Shown here one piece after another: positions 1 through 5,052 of a stretch of DNA of 5,052 nt. The DNA lies in the NCBI GenBank assembly GCA_964347615.1, contig CAYFZO010000057.1:1-5052 (forward strand). The letters run 5' to 3'. Positions within the stretch are counted from its first letter, which is position 1; each line of letters opens with the position of its first letter. Position numbers and translations under genes: made by a program. Origin of the DNA: CAYFZO01 sp964347615 (lineage in GTDB: Bacteria; Pseudomonadota; Gammaproteobacteria; Poriferisulfidales; Oxydemutatoraceae). The notes under the pieces were generated by a model. That model was not told where the DNA came from. It did no database searches and saw only the letters and a list, made by a program, of their open reading frames with translations.

Positions 1-3000
1 GCGAGACGACCGCCGCACTCAGCGTCCCGATAAATGACGACGCCGAGGCCGAGCCGGCGAGAGAGTCGTTCGTGGTGTCGCTGATGCCCGTCGCCGACTA
101 CGACCCGGTCTTTCCCGCGACGGTGTTGGTGGTCATCAAGGAAGGCGTGTGCGACAGGACGCCGCAAATTGAAAACAGTATTCTGGAGAGGATCGGCAAC
201 CTTGGCGACCCCGGCAACTGCGCCGACGCGTCGGATGACGATTTATCCGAGATACGGACGCTGACTTCTACCGGCATTACGACGGCTATCAGCCCCGGTG
301 ATTTTTCAGGTCTCGATAACTTGGAGGCCCTGCGGTTGAGTTCCCCCGGCGTGCTCGCCTTGCCGCCGGGTGTGTTTTCAGGTCTTGTCAACTTGAGGCG
401 GTTGGACCTCCATCAAAGCGGGCTGACCGCGTTGCCGGCAGGCGTATTTTCAGGTCTCGGCAGTTTGGAAGAACTCTGGTTGAGTTCCAACCGCTTGACC
501 GTCTTGCCGCAGGGTGTATTTTCAGGTCTCCCCAATCTGGAGCGGTTGCGCCTCGATAGCAATCAACTGATCACCTTGCCGATGGGCGTATTTTCAGGTC
601 TCCCCAATCTGGAGCGGTTGCACCTCGATAGCAATCAACTGAGCACCTTGCCGGACGGCGTGTTTTCAAGTCTCGTCAACTTGAGGGAGTTGTCCTTGAG
701 ATCCAACAGTCTGGGAACCTTGTCGGCGCCGATGTTTTCAGGCCTCGGCAACTTGGAAGCGTTGTACCTGTGGGGAAATCAACTGGCCAGCTTGCCGGAT
801 AGGGTATTTGAAAGTCTCGGCAACCTGGAGAAGTTGGAACTTTCCAACAATCGGCTGGGAACCTTGCCGGGCAATGTATTTTTAGGTCTCGGCAACTTGA
901 AGAGCTTGTACCTCTCCGGTAATGATCTGAGCTCTTTGTCGGGATTTACATTTTTTCCTCTCACCAACCTGGAGAGGCTGTATCTCTTTGATAACCAGTT
1001 GACAAGCATTCAGGGGCCTGTATTTTCCCTTCTCAGCAATTTGCAGGAGCTGAACCTCAATGGTAACCAGTTGGCAAACCTTCTGGGGAGTGAATTTTCC
1101 GGTCTCGGCAATTTGCGGGTGCTGCATCTCAGCGGTAACCAATTGGTCACCTTGCCGGCAGATATATTTGCGCCTGTTACCGGTTTGCAGGAGCTGCATC
1201 TCATCGGTAACCGGTTGGCCACCTTGCCGGAAGGTATATTTTCAGGTCTTGTCAGCAATCTGAGGAAATTGCGGTTACACGACAACCCCGGAGCACCTTT
1301 TGTCTTTGTCCGTCCGGAACTCGTTCGCGTCGCTGAGTCGAATCTGCCGACCGTCGTCTCGAAAGTCAAACTGGTCGTGGATGAAACGTTGCCGGCGAGG
1401 ATGACCGCGGCCTTGTCGATGGACGGTGGCACGTTGTCGGCCACGGAAGCGGTGATTCCCGGAGGGAGTACCGAAAGTGCCATTTTCACTGCGACCCAAG
1501 CCACGGCTGCGCCGGCAACGTTGACGGCGTCTGCAGGAACGTTGGCTGGTCGTCTTCATTACACCGGCGTCGTGACCGCGCCGAGCGAACTGGTGTTGGA
1601 TTCCGTCGTCCCGTCCATATCGTTTGAAGAGAGCGAAATTGAGGCCGCTGAGGGGGAAACGGTGAACGCGGTCTTCAGCTTCAACGTCGTCGTGGGGATG
1701 CAGACCATCGTCCGTTACACCCTTGAGCACGGCACGGCCGACGCCAACGACTACATGGCCGGCAGCGGCGAGGTCGTCGTGCCCGAAGGCGCGACAGAAG
1801 GAACCATCGAGATCCCTATCGTGGACGATGCTGATATCGAACCGGTGCGCGAACGCTTCTACGTGAACTTGGTTGATTCCGCCGGTTATACGCTGGGGAA
1901 CCGAAAAAGGCTGGAGGTTCTTATCGCGGAAGGATCTTGCGACAGAACGCCGCAGATTCGTGATCGTCTAAGTAGAGGCCTCAGTTCTTGCAGAGATGTA
2001 GATATCGACACTCTAAATAGTCTGGATGGACTAACTCTTAGTGCCCGAGGCATAGGCACACTTAAAGAGAAAGACTTCCTGCAATTGGGGCATCTTGAGA
2101 AATTGTACCTGCGCGACAACGTATTGACCACGTTGCCGGAGAGGGTGTTTGCCGGTTTCAGCGCCCTTGAAATACTGACCCTGCACGGCAACGAATTGAC
2201 CACGTTGCCGCCGGGCGTGTTTGCCGATCTCGGTTCCCTTGAAATACTGACCCTGTACGGCAACCAGTTGATCACGTTGCCGCCGGGCGTGTTCTCGGGA
2301 CTTTCGAGCCTGAAAGCGCTTCAGCTGCATGACAATCCCGGCACTCCTTTCAGATTGGCGTTGGGTTTGGAAGCGGCCGACGAAGCGCCCGACGTCAATC
2401 CGGAAAGGCTGATGGACTTGCTTTCAGAAAACACCCCCGCGATGGCCAAACTCACGCTGCGCGAAGGCGCGCCGTATCCGTTGACGCTCGCGCTGACGGC
2501 ATCCGGTGTTGAACTATCTACCAATCAGGTGACGATTCCCACGGGCGGTACGCAGAGCGAAACGTTCACCATGACCCGAATCACGGGTGAAAATCGAGTC
2601 AGGGTTGACGTTTCCGAGCCGCCGTCGCCGCCGACCGACTGCCCGGAGGAAGAGAAACATGAAGGACAATGCTTCACCGGTTTCGAGATTGTGGGTGCGC
2701 CGATGCTTGATTTTGTTTACGGCTCTTCCATATCGTTTGGGAAGAGCGAAATTGAAGCTGCTGAGGGAGCAACGATCAACGCGGTCTTCAACATTCAGCC
2801 CTCTGTGGCGATGCCGATCACCGTCCGTTACACCATTGCTCCTAGCACGGCCGACGTCAACGACTACGTGGATGTGGCCGGCAACGGCGAGGTCGTCGTG
2901 CCCGCAGACGCGACCAGCGGAACCATCCGGATCTTCATCGTGGACGATGAGTTCATCGAGCGGGCGCGCGAGACATTCAGCCTGAACCTGGTGGATTCCG

Positions 3001-5052
3001 ACGGCTACGCACTGGATTCACCGTCCAGGATTGAAATCTCCATCAGAGAAGGCGTCTGCGACAGAACCCCGCAGGTCGCTGAGGCGATAAGGAAAAAGCT
3101 CGGTGAACCTCATTGTTCCGACGTAAGTGATACCAGATTCATTACACAGCTATCTATAGTCAACCACTCAGATCTTACAGCCCTGAAAGAAAGGGACTTC
3201 CTCTACCTCGACCGCCTGGTAGATTTGTATCTGTTCAACAACCGCTTGACCATGCTGCCGTCGCCGGCGGGTATGTTCGCCAGTGTTGGTAACCTTCGGC
3301 GGTTGCGGCTGGACAACAACCGTTTGACCACGTTGCCGGCGGGCATATTCGACGTTCTCGGTCACCTTACGGAGTTGTGGCTGAGACACAACGAATTGAC
3401 CACGTTGCCGGAGGGCATATTCAACAATCTCGGCTCGGTTCTGCGGTTGCCACTGAACGACAACCGTCTGACCGCGTTGCCGGAGGGCACGTTCGAGGGG
3501 CTTTCGAGCCTGAGAGTACTTCATCTGCACGACAATCCCGGCGCTCCTTTCAGATTGGAGCTGGGTTTGGAACCGGCCGACGAAGCGGCCAACGTCAATA
3601 ATCTGAAAAGACTGACAAGCTTGCTTTCAGCGTCCGAACCCGTGACGGTCAAACTCATGCTGCGCGAAGGTGCGCCGTATCCGCTGACGCTCGCGCTGAC
3701 GGCGTCCGGTGTTCAACTATCCGCCGATTCGGTGACGATTCCCGCGGGCAGTACGCAGAGCATGGCGCTCACCATGACCCGAAACATGGATCGAGTCAGG
3801 ATTGACTTTTCCGAGCCGCCGCCGGCGCCTAGCAACTGCTTGAATAATTGGAAATACGAAGAGCAATGCTTCCCCGGTATCGAAATCGTGGGCGCGCCGA
3901 CAATCTATTTTGTCTACGACGGAGGGGAGCCTCGGGTGTCATCAATCCGATTCACCTCGACCCCGCAAGACCCGGGCGGCTACGTCGAGGGGGAGGCAAT
4001 CAGCGTTGACGTGGTTTTTGACCGAGGGCTGGTCATCCCACCAATCATGGAGGGATCTTCCTCCTCGCCGACTCTGGCGTTGCAGATCGGAGCCGACCGA
4101 CGCACCGCGACTTACGCGGTGGAAAGCAACGTTGCCGCCGGCGTACTGAGCTTCGTCTACGTGGTCAGAATAGGCGACTTTGATGAAAACGGCGTCAGCG
4201 TCGTGCAAAACGGCTTGCAGTTAAACGGCGTGAGCGTCACCGAACCTGTAGGCGACCGCCCCGCGAACGTGGGAGTGGATGGTTTTCTTGCCGATTTTCC
4301 GGAACAAAAGGTCCGGGCTTTCCTTTCCATATCGTTTGAAGAGAGCGAAATTCAAGCTGCTGAGGGGGCAACGGTAAACGCGGTCTTCAACTTCAGCGGC
4401 GCCGTGGCGGCGCCGACCACCGTCCTTTACGCCCTTACGCCCGGCACGGCCGACGCCAACGACTACGAGGCCGGCAGCGGCGAGGTCGTCGTGCCTGCAG
4501 ACGCGACCAGCGGAACCATCCGGATCTTCATCGTGGACGATAATCTTATCGAGCGGACGCGCGATACATTCAGCCTGAACTTGTTGGATTCCGACGGCTA
4601 TGCACTGGGTTCACCGACCAGGATTGAAATCTCCATCAGAGAAGGCGTCTGCGACAGGACGTCGCAAGTGCAAGACGGGATTTTGGAGTTAATCGACGAC
4701 GTCAGCGACTGCGCCGAGGTGACGAATGACCATTTATCCGGGATAACGGAGAAACTGGCTCTAAGTAACGTAGGCATCGCTACTCTCAAGGCCGGTGATT
4801 TTTCAGGTCTCGGCAACTTGGAGAGGTTGACTCTCGCTGGCAACCGACTGAGCACCTTGCCGACGACTGTATTTTCAGGTCTCGACAACTTGCGGGAGTT
4901 GGACCTCAGTGACAATCAACTGATTACCTTGCTGGCGGACGTCTTTTCAGATCTCGGCAGCTTGCAAGTCCTGAATGTACAGGACAACCCCGGCGCACCT
5001 TTTGTTTTCGCCCGCCCGCGACTCGAGCCGACGGGCACGTCGCCCGGCCCCG
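1..5052 (+). CDS. Giant LRR / Calx-beta / Ig-like modular surface protein, internal fragment (both ends missing)
   Basis: The frame beginning at position 3 is open through 5051: 1683 codons with no stop and no start that looks like a gene start. The bases before 3 and after 5051 belong to cut codons. The translation reads as alternating Calx-beta domains, leucine-rich repeat arrays and Ig-like beta-sandwiches across its full length, so the frame is certain. No transmembrane helix, enzyme motif or catalytic signature is visible. All 12 cysteines occur in six pairs (residues 50/73, 646/663, 880/890, 1019/1038, 1279/1289, 1550/1570), which suggests disulfides outside the cytoplasm. Calx-beta and LRR modules are known from bacterial adhesins and cell-surface proteins, so adhesion or ligand recognition at the surface is the best inference. 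The ligand is unknown, and the export route cannot be read because both termini lie outside the window. No gene symbol is justified. Confidence 0.96.
3..149 (+). other. Calx-beta domain 1, C-terminal part only
   Basis: Residues 1-49 are the second half of a Calx-beta domain cut by the window edge. The diagnostic stretch is PINDDAEAEPARESFVVSL (residues 9-27). It matches the family's late motif of a hydrophobic strand, Asp-Asp, an acidic loop, then E-x-F-x-V-x-L. A last strand, VLVVIKEG, leads directly into the Cys cap of LRR array 1. The same junction (final strand, then EG-x-CDRT) follows the three complete Calx-beta domains downstream, which supports the assignment. Calx-beta domains are Ca2+-associated Ig-like sandwiches first described in Na/Ca exchangers and integrin beta-4; in bacteria they are common in large surface proteins. 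Confidence 0.87.
150..1322 (+). repeat. LRR array 1: Cys cap plus 13 perfect 24-residue leucine-rich repeats and end cap
   Basis: Residues 50-440. A cap (CDRTPQI, Cys50 and Cys73) and a degenerate half repeat lead into 13 consecutive 72-nt repeats at 297-1232 with no indel. The end repeat, from 1233, closes in DNPGAPFVFVRP. The consensus is FSGLxNLxxLxLxxNxL followed by xxLPxG, the 24-residue 'typical' LRR class, which forms a curved solenoid with a parallel beta-sheet inside. The first two repeats lack the conserved Asn of the LxxN ladder (Pro and Ser instead); all later ones keep it. The end repeat has one extra residue (GLVSNL, near 1251-1256). The residue inside the LxL strand varies widely (R, D, W, R, H, S, Y, E, Y, Y, N, H, H, R), as expected of a binding surface. 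This is by far the longest of the four arrays and the likeliest recognition face. Confidence 0.95.
513..656 (+). repeat. Near-identical adjacent 72-nt LRR repeats (recent tandem duplication)
   Basis: Repeats 513-584 and 585-656 differ at 6 of 72 positions by direct comparison. Within the inner 66 bases (516-581 against 588-653) only two differences remain: cgc/cac and atc/agc, changing Arg to His on the beta-strand and Ile to Ser after the Asn. Neighbouring repeats are much more diverged, so this pair looks like the youngest duplication in array 1. Both copies keep the frame because the unit is a multiple of three. Confidence 0.88.
1323..1613 (+). other. Ig-like beta-sandwich domain, type A (no cysteines)
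   Basis: Residues 441-537 follow the end cap of LRR array 1. The stretch has alternating hydrophobic strands: VSKVKLVVDE, MTAALSMDGGTLS, EAVIPGGSTESAIFTAT, then a Thr/Ala-rich segment and RLHYTGVV. It matches the pattern of the post-LRR domains of arrays 2 and 3 (K-x-x-L near the start, then xALxxxGxxLS, then xxxIPxGxTxSxxFT), so it is their counterpart. It differs by lacking their C-x9-C loop and the EIVGAP segment. It probably acts as a rigid spacer between the LRR solenoid and the next Calx-beta domain. The Ig-like fold is inferred from the strand pattern; I cannot name a specific family. Confidence 0.65.
1614..1937 (+). other. Calx-beta domain 2
   Basis: Residues 538-645, a complete domain of about 108 residues. 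It opens with SISFEESEIEAAEGETVNAV, the usual Calx-beta start (F-x-x-S-x-x-x-x-x-EG). The middle has the RYTLEHGTADANDY motif, matching the family's 'Y-x-x-x-x-G-T-A-x-x-x-DY'. VVVPEGATEGTIEIPIVDD and RERFYVNLVDSAGY then match the late strands. The final strand runs into EGSCDRT, the cap of LRR array 2. The loop after the Asp-Asp pair reads ADIEPVRERF, with two arginines where many relatives have E-G-D/N-E, so calcium binding there is uncertain. DNA identity to Calx-beta 3 and 4 is high around the domain start. Confidence 0.93.
1938..2357 (+). repeat. LRR array 2: Cys cap plus three 24-residue repeats and end cap
   Basis: Residues 646-785. The cap CDRTPQIRDRL (Cys646) pairs with Cys663. It is followed by a degenerate leading repeat (LDGLTLSARGIGTLKEKDF). 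Full 72-nt repeats lie at 2070-2141, 2142-2213 and 2214-2285. The end repeat starts at 2286 and finishes in LHDNPGTPFRL. The repeats use LTTLP in place of array 1's more varied ending, and VFAG or VFAD in place of VFSGL. The second and third share EILTL and long stretches of identical codons, which points to recent duplication. The cap DNA at 1981-2070 is AT-rich (about 43% GC by count) and uses codons such as cta, ata and aga that are less frequent elsewhere in the gene. Confidence 0.93.
2358..2726 (+). other. Ig-like beta-sandwich domain, type B1, with C-x9-C loop
   Basis: Residues 786-908. After a linker with GLEAADEA come strands MAKLTLREGAPYPLTLAL, SGVELSTNQVTIPTGG and TFTMTRITG, then RVRVDVSEPP. 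A loop follows with Cys880 and Cys890 nine residues apart, then GFEIVGAP and FVYGSS leading to Calx-beta 3. The matching domain after LRR array 3 shares most of these motifs and the same cysteine spacing, so the two are recent copies. The loop is Pro/Glu-rich and would close by a disulfide in an oxidising compartment. The Ig-like fold is inferred from strand pattern only; I do not recognise a named family. Confidence 0.68.
2727..3056 (+). other. Calx-beta domain 3
   Basis: Residues 909-1018. The start SISFGKSEIEAAEGATINAV, the middle RYTIAPSTADVNDY, and the late IRIFIVDD with ERARETFSLNLVDSDGY are all standard Calx-beta landmarks. The usual Gly of the GTA motif is Ser here (PSTAD). The DY loop is two residues longer than in domains 2 and 4 (VDVAGNGE against AGSGE). 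The second half is almost identical at DNA level to domain 4: 2886-2948 matches 4479-4541 with one silent difference, and 3027-3064 matches 4620-4657 exactly. The domain ends in IREGVCDRT, the cap of LRR array 3. Confidence 0.93.
2886..2948 (+). repeat. Dispersed near-identical Calx-beta DNA, copy 1 (partner at 4479-4541)
   Basis: These 63 bases encode GEVVVPADATSGTIRIFIVDD. They match 4479-4541 at 62 of 63 positions; the one difference is silent (ccc against cct). The offset between copies is 1593 bases (531 codons). The same offset applies to the identical run at 3027-3064 and 4620-4657, so both runs belong to one duplicated or converted tract covering the second half of the Calx-beta domain and the CDR cap. 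Confidence 0.9.
3057..3557 (+). repeat. LRR array 3: Cys cap plus four leucine-rich repeats and end cap
   Basis: Residues 1019-1185. The cap CDRTPQVAEAI (Cys1019) pairs with Cys1038 (HCSDV). A weak leading segment (LSIVNHSDLTALKERDF) follows. Repeats are at 3192-3269 (26 residues, with an extra Ser-Pro in LPSPAGMF), 3270-3341, 3342-3413 and 3414-3485. The end repeat starts at 3486 and closes in LHDNPGAPFRL. The 3414 repeat departs from the pattern: SVLRLPL has Val in place of the first strand Leu and Pro inside the beta-strand. The array belongs with array 2: both use LTTLP, share the 15-mer ttgaccacgttgccg in the same repeat phase, and end in PFRLxLGLExADEA. Cap DNA at 3121-3180 is only about 38% GC by count. 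Confidence 0.92.
3558..3938 (+). other. Ig-like beta-sandwich domain, type B2, with C-x9-C loop
   Basis: Residues 1186-1312, the second copy of the type B post-LRR domain. It shares GLExADEA, LREGAPYPLTLALTASGV, the VTIPxGxTQS strand, TMTR, RVRID/VDxSEPP and EIVGAP with the copy at 2358-2726. Cys1279 and Cys1289 keep the same nine-residue spacing, although the loop sequence between them has changed (NNWKYEEQ against PEEEKHEGQ). Matching DNA begins at about 2457 in the first copy and 3660 in this one. Unlike B1 it is followed by an extra domain, not directly by a Calx-beta domain. The fold is inferred from the strand pattern. Confidence 0.66.
3939..4325 (+). other. Extra beta-rich Ig-like repeat domain (GExI / LxIG / FxYxV type) plus linker, found once in the window
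   Basis: Residues 1313-1441. Landmarks in order are SSIRFTSTPQ, GGYVEGEAISVDVVFDRGLVI, LALQIGADRRTATYAV, LSFVYVVRIGDFDENGVSV, NGLQLNGVSV, then a linker GDRPANVGVDGF and EQKV before Calx-beta 4. I recognise this as the type of Ig-like repeat, often found in long marine bacterial surface proteins, whose copies read 'ItFtStP...G-x-x-Y-x-x-GE-x-I-x-V-x-V-x-F', then 'L-x-L-x-IG', 'R-x-A-x-Y', 'L-x-F-x-Y-x-V-x-x-GD-x-D-x-NG'. I give no database family name because I cannot check one. The DFDEN loop is acidic and could bind calcium (inference). No equivalent sits between the Ig-like and Calx-beta domains of the other units, so it is a unit-specific insertion. Confidence 0.72.
4326..4649 (+). other. 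Calx-beta domain 4
   Basis: Residues 1442-1549, a complete domain of 108 residues. It begins SISFEESEIQAAEGATVNAV. The middle is LYALTPGTADANDYEAGSGE, and the end IRIFIVDDNLIERTRDTFSLNLLDSDGY, both classic Calx-beta landmarks. It combines features of its siblings: the start and the DY loop resemble domain 2, whereas the second half is nearly identical in DNA to domain 3. That chimeric pattern suggests recombination or gene conversion between units. It runs into IREGVCDRTSQ, the cap of LRR array 4. Confidence 0.93.
4479..4541 (+). repeat. Dispersed near-identical Calx-beta DNA, copy 2 (partner at 2886-2948)
   Basis: This is the second copy of the Calx-beta tract encoding the late strands and the Asp-Asp motif. 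The equivalent segment of Calx-beta 2 (around 1770-1832) is clearly more diverged (PEGATEGTIEIPIVDD), so domains 3 and 4 have exchanged or copied sequence more recently than either has with domain 2. Confidence 0.9.
4650..5051 (+). repeat. LRR array 4: Cys cap plus two leucine-rich repeats and end cap, running to the window end
   Basis: Residues 1550-1683. The cap CDRTSQVQDGILELI (Cys1550) pairs with Cys1570, followed by a leading partial repeat (LALSNVGIATLKAGDF). Full repeats are at 4794-4865 and 4866-4937. The end repeat starts at 4938 and closes in VQDNPGAPFVFARPRLE. The FSGLGNLE and FSGLDNL anchors and the PFVFxRP ending match array 1, not arrays 2 and 3. It is the shortest array, so the copy number across the four arrays (13, 3, 4, 2) varies more than sixfold. 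The last visible residues (EPTGTSPGP) are probably the start of the linker to another Ig-like domain beyond the window. Confidence 0.92.

Noticed and set aside
297..1232. CRISPR array or non-coding satellite DNA
   Set aside because: The 72-nt period has no constant direct repeat separated by unique spacers. Conservation follows codon positions of a leucine-rich repeat, with Leu, Asn, Pro and Phe codons kept.
1060..1263. Short plus-strand frame inside LRR array 1
   Set aside because: It overlaps in-frame LRR coding with perfect 72-nt spacing and has no independent support.
297..1322. Animal origin (Toll-like or VLR gene)
   Set aside because: The LRRs look VLR-like, but the frame has no introns over 5 kb, the arrays lack cysteine-rich LRRNT/LRRCT caps, and they alternate with Calx-beta and bacterial Ig-like domains, a combination typical of bacteria.
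98..1730. Several minus-strand open frames (98-391, 779-1009, 882-1199, 1010-1504, 1275-1730) with repeating peptides
   Set aside because: They are antisense to the certain + strand frame. Their internal repeats arise because the 72-nt LRR unit is a multiple of three, so every frame repeats. They overlap each other and show no domain.
1886..2524. Minus-strand frames opposite LRR array 2 (1886-2275, 2031-2330, 2321-2524)
   Set aside because: These are shadows of the repeat-encoding strand, with basic low-complexity peptides mirroring LRR codons. They have no plausible separate promoter or ribosome site.
2587..2985. Plus-strand 132-codon frame overlapping the Ig-like B1 and Calx-beta 3 region
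   Set aside because: It is out of phase with the continuous main frame, which here encodes a clear Calx-beta domain. The alternative peptide is Arg/Ser-rich and unstructured.
3168..4208. Frames on both strands at 3168-3530 (-), 3377-3601 (+), 3910-4149 (+) and 3942-4208 (-)
   Set aside because: All overlap well-supported domains of the main frame (LRR array 3, Ig-like B2, extra domain) and their translations have no recognisable features.
4598..4915. Minus-strand frame opposite LRR array 4, similar to the frame at 98-391
   Set aside because: The similarity merely reflects that LRR arrays 1 and 4 are paralogous; their antisense translations resemble each other for the same reason.
1..5052. 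Promoters, terminators, RNA genes or internal gene starts
   Set aside because: The window is coding from edge to edge in one frame. AT-rich patches near 1981-2070 and 3121-3180 encode LRR caps, and no start codon is accompanied by a break in the frame or domain order.

Overview
The whole window lies inside one very large protein-coding gene on the + strand. The frame whose codons start at position 3 runs to position 5051 with no stop codon: 1683 complete codons, open at both ends. I checked the phase line by line and found no frameshift. Neither the start nor the stop codon is in the window, so no signal peptide, promoter, ribosome binding site, sorting signal or terminator can be judged. Residue r of the fragment starts at nucleotide 3r.

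The protein is a string of extracellular-type modules in a repeating order. Each unit has a Calx-beta domain, a cysteine-containing 'CDRTPQ' cap, a leucine-rich repeat (LRR) array of 24-residue repeats ending in 'DNPG(A/T)PF', and then an Ig-like beta-sandwich. The layout is: Calx-beta 1 (C-terminal end only, 3-149); LRR array 1 with 13 perfect-length repeats (150-1322); Ig-like A (1323-1613); Calx-beta 2 (1614-1937); LRR array 2 (1938-2357); Ig-like B1 (2358-2726); Calx-beta 3 (2727-3056); LRR array 3 (3057-3557); Ig-like B2 (3558-3938); an extra beta-rich domain found only here (3939-4325); Calx-beta 4 (4326-4649); LRR array 4 (4650-5051, running off the end).

The units are of two kinds at both protein and DNA level. 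Arrays 1 and 4 share one style (FSGL anchors, ending PFVFxRP). Arrays 2 and 3 share another (an LTTLP motif with identical codons, ending PFRLxLGL, followed by an Ig-like domain with a C-x9-C loop). The visible order is A-B-B-A. All 12 cysteines fall in six closely spaced pairs, which suggests disulfides and an oxidising, extracytoplasmic location.

The organism is probably a moderately GC-rich bacterium. Calx-beta plus LRR mosaics of this kind are, from general knowledge, typical of giant adhesin-like surface proteins of marine or host-associated bacteria, but the sequence alone does not fix the taxon. The likely role is surface recognition or adhesion, with LRR arrays as binding faces and Calx-beta/Ig-like modules as spacers. 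This is inference from domain type. No other gene, RNA, mobile element or CRISPR array is supported; other open frames on either strand are shadows of this repetitive gene.
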